DNA of 64,000 nt from Anaerococcus pacaensis 9403502 (lineage in GTDB: Bacteria; Bacillota; Clostridia; Tissierellales; Peptoniphilaceae), in contig HG326663.1 of assembly GCA_000308255.3 (NCBI GenBank), positions 331,690 through 395,689 on the forward strand, written 5' to 3'. Below the pieces are notes generated by a model that was not told the origin of the DNA, searched no databases, and worked only from the letters and a program-made list of their open reading frames with translations. Made by a program: the position numbers and the translations under genes. Of the stretch, positions 25,473 to 34,400 are shown in pieces (position 1 is the stretch's first letter; every line of letters starts with the position of its first letter).

Positions 25473-25838
25473 ATATGTTTTTTTTCTCCTTTATTTAATT
25501 TTTTGCGAAAAAGCAATTTTGACAGTTGGGTTAATTTTCTAGAATTCCCCGATTAATGAAAGGTTCGTTATGTAGTCTTTCATTAATTTTAGAGTAACCC
25601 GTCTGCCTATGTGTGTGATTTCTTTTGTAAAACTCCTAAAATACTAAATGAAATCTATGAGTATTTTTTCTAGGCTTCCACCCGAAGGTGCTCCTAGCGT
25701 GCTAGTTTGACTAGCTTAAGTGTTTCTACTTATTGAAGAAATATTAGTTGCGTTTGGTCTATTATTCATTGATTTAAATCAATTACTAGTTGCGTTTTTA
25801 CATTCTTTAATTAGTTCCCATTAATATTTGATTTTATT
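25473..25838 (-). promoter_or_regulatory. Long structured 5' leader of the major pilin
   Basis: About 365 nt between the promoter and the pilin start. On the minus strand it has two copies of AAACGCAACTA 42 nt apart just after the start of transcription (25745-25755 and 25787-25797), then adjoining hairpins GCTAGT/ACTAGC (25701-25715) and CTAGG...CCTAG with an inner CACC-TTCG-GGTG (25670-25697). No known riboswitch consensus was recognised. It may control pilin expression. Confidence 0.55.
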
Positions 25839-25844
25839 GTCTAT

Positions 25845-25873
25845 ATTATACAGTTAATCAAAAAAACATACAA
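25845..25873 (-). promoter_or_regulatory. Sigma-A type promoter for the major pilin
   Basis: Minus strand: TTGTAT (25868-25873), 17-bp spacer, TATAAT (25845-25850). Perfect -10, four of six at -35. Confidence 0.7.
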
Positions 25874-26411
25874 GACCATAATAGTAGGAAACGAAAGCAT
25901 TATGATATATTTCCCAATATTGTTAAATTTAGTCATATTGGATAATATTCAAAATTACTGACATTCTATATATTTACTTGCATATCTCATCGCCTTATTA
26001 AATATACTGGCTCAGATTAATAATTCAATATGTTTAATAGGTAATATTTTAAGATATATTGATTTTTTGATAACTTTATTTACAATATATTTAAAACTTC
26101 AACGATTATTAACAGGTGATGTGTTTCTTCCTTGCATATATAGGATAATATTGGGTATGTGAGCTAGATTTTTTATAGATTTCAAATTTATATAAAGTAT
26201 TTTGAGATTTAGTGTAGCAGCATATAAAACTAAAATTCACCTCCCCATTTCGACTGGAATACGCCGCAGGCGGATGGAGGGAGAAATCTTGCTGGGAGTT
26301 ATTATGGATTGATATAATTCTTTGATTAGCTAGGTCTCTCTGTGCGCTCATTGCATTCGCTTAGTCGAGACGGGTGTTGCTGGTGTTTTTATATACTAAA
26401 AAATGGACTGA
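25874..26411. other. Gene-poor AT-rich interval with a REP-like hairpin
   Basis: No credible gene is seen between the pilin promoter and the amidase. An 80-aa open frame at 26109-26351 lacks a ribosome site and family features. A GC-rich imperfect palindrome with GCCGCAGGC at its core lies near 26248-26282, followed by GAGAAATCTTGCTGGGAG, the pattern of dispersed repeats in such genomes. Confidence 0.5.
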
Positions 26412-27089
26412 CTAGATGTCAATCCATTGATCTTTGTAGTCGCTGTAGGCTACATAGCGCCTTTTGCCGCTTTGATGGGCGATGTATGAGAGCCATTTGT
26501 AGCCGTTTGCTTCTAATAGACGATCGTAGTGGATAAGTTGGTCTGGTTGGTAGACGGAGATGATTTTGGCGGTGGTGGATGGGGCTGTGCGGACGTTTGT
26601 GGTCTCTTTTACTGTGGCGAGGCCTTGCTTGTGCTGGGTGCTTTGTACTGGGGTGGTTGGTCTAAAATAACGTTCTTTGTGGCTGCGTTCGCAGTCTAGG
26701 AAGTAGCGGAGGAAGCTTTTTTCATTATTGATGGTGACTGTGCCATTTAAGGCATTGCAGTGAATGATTTCGCCCTTTCGGGTGAAGATACCAGTGTGGC
26801 CGGCCGCTCCACCGCTTGCCCCTTCGATGCCTCTGATGAAGATGTCGCCAGGGCGGATGGTATCGTAGGAGTATATTTCTGTGAGTACTGTATCTTTTAG
26901 TTTGTATAGGGTTTCGGTGTTGCCGATGGCTGTGCCCTCTGGAAGGAAGCCTCCAGCTATGAGGGCGTAGTATACGAATGATGAACAGTCGAGGTGGCTA
27001 GGGCCTAGGCGGGCAGGGTATTTCATGGAGTATTTGACTGCGTGGTGTTTGCTATTAGCGTAGGCTAGCATGAGTTCGATTGATGGCAT
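26412..27089 (-). CDS. Phage-type peptidoglycan amidase (Amidase_5) with SH3 domain
   Basis: A 225-aa endolysin-like enzyme. The N-terminal domain (1-145) matches the Amidase_5/Pal family: KYSM, Asp34-Cys35-Ser-Ser with the nucleophile Cys35, RPGDIFIRGIEGASGGAAGHTGIF with His98, and IIHCN at 108-112. A bacterial SH3 domain (about 155-225; TTNVRTAPSTTAKI, YKWLSYI) would bind cell wall. There is no signal peptide, so release would need a holin or lysis. AAGGAGG precedes the ATG. Small YvrJ-like and acidic peptides lie upstream on the same strand, past a tandem-repeat block. Looks like a domesticated prophage lysis gene. Confidence 0.88.
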   Translation of the reverse strand: MPSIELMLAYANSKHHAVKYSMKYPARLGPSHLDCSSFVYYALIAGGFLPEGTAIGNTETLYKLKDTVLTEIYSYDTIRPGDIFIRGIEGASGGAAGHTGIFTRKGEIIHCNALNGTVTINNEKSFLRYFLDCERSHKERYFRPTTPVQSTQHKQGLATVKETTNVRTAPSTTAKIISVYQPDQLIHYDRLLEANGYKWLSYIAHQSGKRRYVAYSDYKDQWIDI

Positions 27090-27180
27090 ATGGCCTCCTT
27101 TTCTTTGTTGTTTAGGGGGGGTGGTCTTATTAGGTCTAAAAGTAGCGGGTGATTTGTGGTGTTTGATGTTAGGTTTTTTT

Positions 27181-27642
27181 TGATAGTGACGTTTCTGTTA
27201 TTATTAACTGCTAAAAGGTTCCTCACATACGTTCGGAACATGGGGACGTGTTCGCGTTATTACAAATAGTTATAAACCTAGGATGTGTGTGTAGGTCGAT
27301 CTGGCTGGGTGGTGGTTGATATTAAGTTTATTTATGATAGTGATGTTTCTGTTATTATTAGGTGCTAAAAGGTTCCTCACATACGTTCGAAACATGGGGA
27401 CGTGTTCGCGTTATTACAAATAGTTATAAACCTAGGATGTGTGTGTAGGTCGATCTGGCTGGGTGGTGGTTGATATTAAGTTTATTTATGATAGTGACGT
27501 TTCTGTTATTATTAGGTGGTAAAAGGTTCCTCACATACGTTCGGAACATGGGGCGTGTTCGCGTTATTGCAAATTAGTATAAGTCTAGGGTATGTGTATG
27601 GGTCGATCTGGCTGAGTAGTGTTTGATTTAAAGATTTTTTAC
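27181..27642 (+). repeat. Three tandem copies of a 154-bp unit
   Basis: Units start at 27181, 27335 and 27489. The first two are nearly identical; the third is more diverged and a decayed fourth piece follows to about 27710. Each unit holds a TTCCTCACATACGTTCGGAA-type palindrome seen also at 5.1-5.2 kb. No ORF runs through it. It fills the gap between the YvrJ-like gene and the amidase. Confidence 0.9.
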
Positions 27643-27836
27643 AGGCCTAAGGCTATTGGTGATATAAGTTTGTAAAGATTCCTCGCGTTCGCTCAGAACA
27701 TGGGGGCTGTGGTAGTTGGGTTAGGTGTGGAATTTAGCTTTAGTTTTTTATTTTTTTATAGGTCTTTTATGCCCTAAGTTTTTATCCTGCACGACCCCTA
27801 TCCCAACTTGCCCCCAAGATCCATTATTAACTTAAA

Positions 27837-27959
27837 TCAGTTTTTTAGTTCTCGGATTTCTTTTAGTATCTCATCTAGCTTTGCGTCTAGTTTGTATATT
27901 AGTATCAGCGATACGACTATCGGAAAGCCTAGGTCGCTGATAAGTGTTGCGATGTCCAT
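27837..27959 (-). CDS. YvrJ-family small membrane peptide
   Basis: A 40-aa peptide starting MDIATLISDLGFPIVVS and ending in a charged amphipathic helix (KLDAKLDEILKEIRELKN). One membrane segment (about 10-22). The GFPIVV start followed by a KLD..L..I.EL helix is the YvrJ pattern. GGAGGGAAA sits just before the ATG. Its position upstream of a lysin suggests a holin-like partner (inference). Confidence 0.75.
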   Translation of the reverse strand: MDIATLISDLGFPIVVSLILIYKLDAKLDEILKEIRELKN

Positions 27960-28069
27960 TTTCCCTCCTTTGTGCTTAGAGGGTGGCTTAATTTATAAAC
28001 ATCGAGTGCGTGAATATAAAAGTTTTCTAGCGAGAAAACTATCTGGCTAATGAAGGGCGCCACTCCTTT

Positions 28070-28141
28070 TTACTCCTCTTCTAATTCTTCGTCATCATCA
28101 GGCTTTTCATCTTCTTCTGTATAGATGCATATAATATCCAT
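28070..28141 (-). CDS. Very short acidic peptide, unknown
   Basis: A 23-codon frame with a near-perfect ribosome site AAAGGAGGTGAAG ahead of its ATG. The peptide begins MDIICIYTEEDE and ends in a Glu/Asp tail. It lies 110 bp upstream of the YvrJ-like gene on the same strand. It could be a true small protein or a leader peptide. Confidence 0.5.
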   Translation of the reverse strand: MDIICIYTEEDEKPDDDEELEEE

Positions 28142-28280
28142 TTCTTCACCTCCTTTTGATACGGACAATCATAATGCCCGTTTATATATAGAATAAATAA
28201 GCATATAATCCCGATATTTAAAATATTAGTAGTAATATATGTATAATGTCTGTATAGTATATATATAAAAGGAGGAGATT

Positions 28281-28535
28281 ATGACAAATACCAAATTCAC
28301 TTTTAATTTAGATAAGGACTTAAAAGATGAAGCTACTAGAGTTTTTAACTCAATGGAGATGGATCTAAGCACAGGGATTAGAATTTATTTAAGTCAAGTC
28401 GTAAGGGATCAAGAGTTACCATTTACACCAAGCCTTAATACAAGTAATCAGCAGGCACGCAAGGAAGCACTAAAAGGAGATACTATTAAATTCGAGAATT
28501 TTGAAAGTTTCAAAGATTACGTAGATAACATATAA
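28281..28535 (+). CDS. dinJ: RelB/DinJ-family antitoxin
   Basis: An 84-aa ribbon-helix-helix antitoxin: TKFTFNLDKDLKDEATRVFNSMEMDLSTGIRIYLSQV is the DinJ-type DNA-binding half, and the C-terminal half would wrap the toxin. GGAGGAG precedes the ATG. The toxin gene starts 1 bp after its stop. A TATAAT at 28242-28247 may be the -10; the divergent small-peptide genes start on the other side of the same intergenic region. Confidence 0.9.
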   Translation: MTNTKFTFNLDKDLKDEATRVFNSMEMDLSTGIRIYLSQVVRDQELPFTPSLNTSNQQARKEALKGDTIKFENFESFKDYVDNI

Positions 28536-28536
28536 T

Positions 28537-28817
28537 ATGAAGTACACAATTGAAATCACTAAGCGATTTGTAAGAGACCTAAAGAAATTCAAGAAAAAAC
28601 ACTATGATATGAACTTGCTATTACATGCAGTCCATCACTTAGAAAATGATAGCAGAGAAATACTTACAAATAATTATAAAGATCACAATCTATATGGAGA
28701 ATGGGAAGGATTTAGAGAATTGCACTTAGAAAGTGACTGGCTCTTAGTCTATAGAGTTGATAATAAAATTTGACTCTAACTCGAACAGGAACTCATGATG
28801 ACTTGGGCCTAAATTAA
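28537..28817 (+). pseudogene. yafQ: YafQ-family mRNA interferase, frameshifted near the 3' end
   Basis: The intact frame runs to a TGA at 28771, giving 78 aa with the YafQ core (FVRDLKKFKKKHYDM, YGEWEGFRELHLESDWLLVYRVD). The family's C-terminal strand is present but in another frame from 28773 to 28817: TLTRTGTHDDLGLN, then TAA. One T missing from the run at about 28769-28771 would explain it. The lost part carries the conserved THxDL motif whose His is catalytic in YafQ, so this copy is probably inactive unless frameshifted translation occurs or the deletion is a sequencing error. Confidence 0.85.
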
Positions 28818-28818
28818 C

Positions 28819-28850
28819 AGATGCTTACACAAATGTGAGCATCTTTTTAT
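28819..28850 (+). terminator. Terminator after dinJ-yafQ
   Basis: AGATGCT/AGCATCT stem extended by partially paired ACA/TGT around a CAAA loop, followed by TTTTATTTT. It starts 2 bp after the restored yafQ stop at 28817, which supports that stop being the ancestral end. Confidence 0.85.
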
Positions 28851-29006
28851 TTTGCTCATTTCTAATATATTGGACACTCCTCCCCCGTTATAACCGCATT
28901 TTACTCACATTTTTAGCACTTTATCCAATTAAACTTTTCAGTTTAAATCATTTATCATAATCATGTCGACAAATTTAATATAGCGGCCGCGATTGAAAGG
29001 TATATT

Positions 29007-29522
29007 ATGCAAATAAATTTAGAAAACATGGCAATGATAATGGAAGCCTACATGCCCCTCATCCGCGCCAACGCCCGCCAATTCTCCCGCTTTGACTTCA
29101 ATGAAACCATCGATGAATCAAAGATGATACTCATAGAAGCAATAGAAGAATATGATGAAAGTAAAGGTACTTTCGGGAATTTTTTGAAGAATAAACTCAG
29201 ATACTATTATCTAGACAAAGCCAAGAAAGCAAGCGAAAAGAGCCTAGACGAAACCGATGAAAGCGGCACTCCGCTGGTTGAAAGCTTAGTGGGAGATGAA
29301 AATGTGGAAGCAGATTTGATAATCAGAGAGGAATATAAAGAATTATACAAAGCTATTGCCCAGCTTCAAACAAACGACCAAGATATAATAAAAATGAAAT
29401 ATTGGGAAGAGATGACGAATAAAGAAATAGCTGAAGTACTAAATATAAGCCCAAAGACTGTGGCTAATAGGGCTAGTCTCGCACTCGTTGTTCTTAGAGA
29501 GGAATTAGAAAAAAAAGACTAG
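29007..29522 (+). CDS. Small sigma-70-family RNA polymerase sigma factor
   Basis: A 171-aa protein. Region 2-like segment near the N-terminus (about 1-75; FDFNETIDESKMILIEAIEEYDESKGTFGNFL) and a region 4 helix-turn-helix (about 110-168; LQTNDQDIIKMKYWEEMTNKEIAEVL followed by SPKTVANRASLAL). AAAGGT lies before the ATG. Such stand-alone factors in clostridia control prophage, bacteriocin or toxin-release genes; the amidase and YvrJ-like genes nearby are possible targets (inference). Confidence 0.85.
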   Translation: MQINLENMAMIMEAYMPLIRANARQFSRFDFNETIDESKMILIEAIEEYDESKGTFGNFLKNKLRYYYLDKAKKASEKSLDETDESGTPLVESLVGDENVEADLIIREEYKELYKAIAQLQTNDQDIIKMKYWEEMTNKEIAEVLNISPKTVANRASLALVVLREELEKKD

Positions 29523-29576
29523 CCGCCGATCTTTTGTGTAAATAAATCTATACAATAAAAATTCATATTTATCAGC

Positions 29577-29592
29577 AAAAAACCGCCTAGGA
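29577..29592 (+). terminator. Left arm of a terminator split by the IS element
   Basis: AAAACCGCCTAGGA here is the reverse complement of TCCTAGGCGGTTTT at 31165-31178. Together they would form a terminator 55 bp after the sigma factor stop, with the IS sitting in the loop. Confidence 0.75.
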
Positions 29593-29654
29593 TCAATATG
29601 TACTGACCCCCAAAAGTTGGACTTAAAAACCAACTAATGGAGGTCAGTTTTTTA

Positions 29655-30161
29655 ATGGCAAAATACAATACAGAATTTAAGATAAAAATAGTAAAAGAAT
29701 ATCTTGAAGGTCAAATAAGCTACAAAGAATTAGCGAAAAAATACAGTATCAGCGATAAGTCTACTATTAGAATGTGGGTTAATACTTACCAATCTCAAGG
29801 CTATGATGGACTAAAAGTATCAAGAAAGAATAATAGCTACTCTTTAGACTTTAAATTAAAAGTAGTAAACTTGTACTTAACAGGGGAAATGTCCTATCAA
29901 AGTCTTGCTAATGAAATGAAAATCAATAATCCAAGCATAATAGTTAGATGGGTAAAAGATTTTAGAGAAGAAGGAATTGAAGGACTAAAACCAAAAAGGA
30001 GAGGAAGGCCCTCAAAAATGGAAAACGACAGTAAGAAGAAATCTGTTAAAAAATCTAAAATCAAAGAAGATGTAAGTGAAATAGAAAAATTAAAAGAAGA
30101 AAATTACTACCTTCAAATGGAAGTAGAAATTCTAAAAAAAAGATTCAATTTTCTCAGATGA
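29655..30161 (+). CDS. IS3-family transposase OrfA
   Basis: A 168-aa protein with two helix-turn-helix modules (about 1-50 and 56-105) and a C-terminal leucine-zipper-like helix (KLKEENYYLQMEVEILKK). GGAGG 11 bp upstream supports the ATG at 29655. It ends in an A-rich run (eight As at 30134-30141), the place where IS3 elements shift frame to make OrfAB. Confidence 0.88.
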   Translation: MAKYNTEFKIKIVKEYLEGQISYKELAKKYSISDKSTIRMWVNTYQSQGYDGLKVSRKNNSYSLDFKLKVVNLYLTGEMSYQSLANEMKINNPSIIVRWVKDFREEGIEGLKPKRRGRPSKMENDSKKKSVKKSKIKEDVSEIEKLKEENYYLQMEVEILKKRFNFLR

Positions 30162-31062
30162 CAGAATCAGAAATAGACGAATATCTAAGATCATTAAATC
30201 ACTAAGAGATAAATTTAAACTAAAAGACTTGTTAGAATATTTCAAAATGCCGAAATCAACCTACATGTATTGACAACAACGTTTAGACAGGCCAAATAAA
30301 GATGAGCAATTGGAGAAGAAGATACAAGAAACTAGAAAAGACAATCCAAACTATGGATACAGAAGAATAACAGCAACACTAAGAAAACAAGGACTATTAA
30401 TAAACAAAAAGAAAGTTCAAAGACTAGTACAAAAACTAAAACTTCAAGTAACAAACTTCTCAAGGAAAACAAGAAAATATTCCTCATACAAAGGAACAAT
30501 AGGTAAAATTGCCGATAATGAAATAAATAGAAAATTCAAAATAGAAAGACCATATACACAAATAACAACAGACACAACAGAATTTAAATACTTAGAAAAA
30601 GACAAAAAAGGAAATTACCAAGTAAAAAAACTTTACCTAAACCCATATCTAGATATGTACAATAGTGAGATCATAAGCTATGAAATATCGAAGAAACCAA
30701 CGCTAGGAGCAATACTAAAAGCTTTAGATGAAGCAATAAAAGTAACAAGTGTAAACAAGAGTAAGAGAATATTTCATTCAGACCAAGGATGGGCCTATCA
30801 AGTAAAACAATACACATCAAGACTAGACGATGAAGGAATAAACCAATCTATGTCAAGAAAAGGAAACTGTCTAGATAACTCACCAATGGAAAACTTTTTT
30901 GGAATATTAAAACAAGAAATATACTATGGAAATAAATTCTATTCATATGAAGAATTAAAAGAAACATTAGAAGAATATATCGAATATTACAATAAAGATA
31001 GAATAAAAGAGAAATTAGGATATTTAAGTCCGGTGGAATATAGAGAAAAGAACGCAGCTTAA
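30160..31062 (+). pseudogene. IS3-family transposase OrfB (rve integrase), broken
   Basis: The reading frame runs from about 30160 with DDR-I-RNRRISKI...KMPKSTYMY, then an in-frame TGA at 30271-30273 where Trp is expected, then QQRLDRPNKDEQ onward. The remaining open part from 30310 (TTG) codes 250 aa with the HTH_21 region, and the DDE triad in QITTDTTEF, FHSDQGW and NSPMENFFGILKQE. The frame also stands at +1 relative to orfA, not the usual -1, so a further indel near the junction is likely. Probably unable to transpose by itself. Confidence 0.8.
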
Positions 31063-31164
31063 AAAATTCCACCCCTAGGGGTGGAAAGTAATAAACTAAT
31101 ACCAGAACTAGTAAAATATCAGTCCTGGTATTAGGTCCAACTTTATGGGGTCACCTTAATAAAG

Positions 31165-31178
31165 TCCTAGGCGGTTTT
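31165..31178 (+). terminator. Right arm of the IS-split terminator
   Basis: TCCTAGGCGGTTTT followed by AATTTTTATTTT; pairs with 29577-29592 on the other side of the IS. Confidence 0.75.
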
Positions 31179-31342
31179 AATTTTTATTTTATCGATTGAT
31201 AGCAAGGTGAAATCATAATCCTAGCTCCTATGTCCGCGTATTATCCACTGGATATTGTAAAAATAGTATTTTTAGCTTGTCCTAGGACTAGGTAAAGCCC
31301 CCCTATCAATCAAGCAATCGAGTCTGTGGTCAATAATTTATA

Positions 31343-31385
31343 AATAAAAAAAGCAACACCCACACAAATGTGCAGGTGCTGCCAA
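31343..31385 (-). terminator. Terminator of the giant adhesin gene
   Basis: Minus strand GGCAGCACC...GGTGTTGC stem, with an inner CACA/TGTG pairing, followed by seven Ts; 92 bp after the adhesin stop. The 290 bp from the IS to here hold no gene. Confidence 0.85.
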
Positions 31386-31476
31386 TAAAATCAAATAGCT
31401 CCAATATTTACCCCTAGAGGAGCCAAAGGGTGTCCTTCGAACAAATATTTAGTTTTTATTCAGTTATCAAATTCAA

Positions 31477-34400
31477 CTAACCCTTATATCGATTAGATCT
31501 GCGTCTGTTCTTATCATTGATATAGATACCATAATAAGCAATAGCTGTAAGCATCACGGTGGTACCGATTAGAGCAAAGGCAATGGTGACACCGTTTCCG
31601 CCTGTGGATGGGTAGGTAAATTCTGTTGGGGTAGTCTCATTGTCGATTCTTATCGCTTTCAAGGCAGAATCATTTAGACTAGTAGGAATCAATCCTATAG
31701 TTGCTTCTGTATTAGCATCTACCTTAGTTTTTCTCCAAGCCTTAACATCAGTAAATTTGCCGTCTTTAACAGTAAATGTTGCAACAACTCCATTTGCTGG
31801 TGCTGAATATCTCTTGCCATCTCTAGTAAAGATTGCTAGACCTTTTTCTACTGTAGCTCCATCAGGAATTTCTTCTAGGAGTTGGTAGCTACCGTCTTTT
31901 AGCTTCTCAAATGTAACCATGCCATTTTCATCAGACACTTTAGCTATAACATCATTACCGTTTTTCAGCTTAAAACTTATGCCATCTAGGGCCTTATCTT
32001 CAGTGTTTGACACTGAGAATTTTTGGAAGTTTATCTTATTAGGTGTGTTTACTATTACAGTTGTGTTATTTGTAAGCTTAGTAAATCCATCTAATTGGCT
32101 ACCAACACGTATCTCTTTATTTACTGCTGGTATATCTTTAATCACCTCAGATGAATAGTTAGTGACTACCTCTCCAGAATTTAAAGATGGGTTAAAGTCG
32201 CTTGGCCAGTTAGACGGTTTTTTAGCTTCAGTACCTTCGGTTTTGTAGGTGATGGTGTATCTAGTTATGGTTTCACCTCGGCTACCTTCTTTAACGACTA
32301 CTTCCTCTCCTGGAGCAAGATTTGGATCTTCTGTTTTGATTACTTGGTAGTCGGTAGTCTTTGTATAATCTTTAAAGTCAGTACGAGAAACAGGTTCTTT
32401 TTTCATGGTACCTACATATTTTCTAGTAGGAACCATGCTTTCTATAACTTCTTCGCTATCGAAAAATCTTTTTCCTGTACGAACCCCATTTATCAGCTCG
32501 TAGTTATAATAGGTTCTAAGAGTTCCTGGACTACCCTCTACAATCTTTTCTTCCCCTGCATACATAGTAGGGTCTTCTATAGGATTAGCTGTATCATCTT
32601 TGACAGGAATAACTGTATCTACGTAGTCTAACTCAGTAGTAGAACCATTCTTTATAACTTGAGGTGCTTTGATAGATTGTTCTGCTGCCTTAGCATCGTG
32701 CTTATATATTACATCGTTTATTAAACTATAAGTGCCAGCTCCCAGGTTATCCTTAGCTTTTACCTTAAATTTGATACCATAGGTTTGAGTTTTATTAATT
32801 TTTGGTTGATTATCATATAAATCTATGCTCTTAGTTGAAGGGTTGTATCCGATATGCCATCTAGTAGTGGTTGCGTTATTTTCTGAACCGTTCCAACTTA
32901 CTGTAGAACCAGCCACAAAATCAAAGTTATCGTTAAAACTTAGATTAAATTTAGCATTGTTATCAACAGTTTTTTCAGCAGTATTTTTTAATTCAAGTTT
33001 AATTTCAAACTCACCATTACCAAGATCATTCACAGTAGTCTTAACTTCAGTACCACCATATTGGGTAGTATCTTCACTCTTAGAAATAGTATATTCTGAA
33101 CCTGCACTTTGAGACGATGGAACGCTATAAGGAGCCATTTCAAGTATTGGTGCTCCGCTTTCTACTTCTATATCATCCATAGCTGGTATAGACCCTGCCT
33201 CTGTCAATGGATTTTCTTTGATATATACATCTCTATTATTAAAGAGTTTTACAGTCCAAGTTTTATTAGGTTTTTTATATCCATCTTTTGGCTTAGTTTC
33301 TTCTAGTTTATACTCGCCGAAAGGTAAATCTTTAAATTCTATAACACCACTGGCATTGGTAGTTTCCGTAATAGTTTTCGCTATGCCATCAAGACCAGTA
33401 AGTGTAAATTTAACTCCATCTAAAGCTAAAGGCTTTCCATTAGCATCTTTTTCTGTTTCAGATTGTTTTATAATCTTAAACGAGCCAGGGGTTTGCTTAA
33501 TATTTTCTATTTCATAAGTTTTTACATTTGCTCCATCAAAGTCCACATTTTCTGGTTTTAAAGATGATGCGTAAATTTTTTCATCTCCAACGGCTTGTTG
33601 TGAATTTTGACTAACTATAGTAGATGGATTTAATTCTAATGATGCTCCCTGTTCAGTATCAGAACTTTCATCTAGACTTGAAGCATATACAGTTTGATTG
33701 AATAATCCATCTAAATAATTAGATGAAATCTTCTTTGGTCCTACATCTATTAACTCTCTAACATTTTTATTGTAAATCTCAACTTCTGGTGAACTATCAA
33801 AGTTATAGAATCCTGTTCCAAGTCCAAAATTAGATAGTACTTTGTACTTACCTTCAGAAGTATTTTTTAATCTCACAACTGTATCATATGACATACTATC
33901 CCCATCATATAGAGTTGGTAAAGTCCAGTATCTTTCACCACTAACTATTTCAAAGTCATCTGATAAAGTGATATCTGCTGTAGTACCTTCTTTAACTGTA
34001 GGTTTTCTACCTTCTTCTGGCATTTTTGTTATAAAGTCTTTTAAATCAGCAAAATTGTTCCAAGGATTATTTTTATTTGATGAATAAACTCTTGTGTAAT
34101 CATCCGCAAATCCATTCTTAACAAAGACATTGCCTCTAGATGTGTTATAGTAGTCGGCTTGTGTATAAACAAATGATGCATTTGCATAATCTACCATATC
34201 TGTATTTAAAGAAGTTAAGTGTGCAGTATTTGAAGTAACTGTAACAATAATTAATCTTTCGTTTAGAGTATCTTTGATAGCTTTTTCTAATACAGGTTCT
34301 AGCTTTGTATAGCTTGGGTTTGCTGATTCTTTACTTTTAGTTACTTTAAACATAGCATCAGTGAAATTATTGTTACTAGCGTTTCTCCATCCCTGTAATG

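Larger units (their letters stand above)
29604..31153 (+). mobile_element. IS3-family (IS150-type) insertion sequence, decayed
   Basis: About 1550 bp. Terminal inverted repeats begin TGACCCC and share about 18 of 21 positions (TGACCCCCAAAAGTTGGACT at left; TGACCCCATAAAGTTGGACC on the reverse strand at right). It contains orfA and a broken orfB. No clear target duplication is visible at the ends I chose. Confidence 0.88.

Noticed and set aside
25670-25797. c-di-GMP (GEMM) or other known riboswitch in the pilin leader
   Set aside because: The ACGCAA pieces and hairpins do not follow the GEMM core order, and no other consensus I know fits.
26109-26351. 80-aa ORF on the minus strand
   Set aside because: No ribosome site, no family feature, overlaps a repeat-like palindrome.
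27181-27642. CRISPR array
   Set aside because: The 154-bp unit repeats as a whole; there are no short repeats separated by unique spacers and no cas genes.
28963-28990. Cloning linker: GTCGAC and GCGGCCGC sites close together before the sigma factor gene
   Set aside because: The surrounding sequence is ordinary for the genome and no vector sequence is present; probably coincidence.
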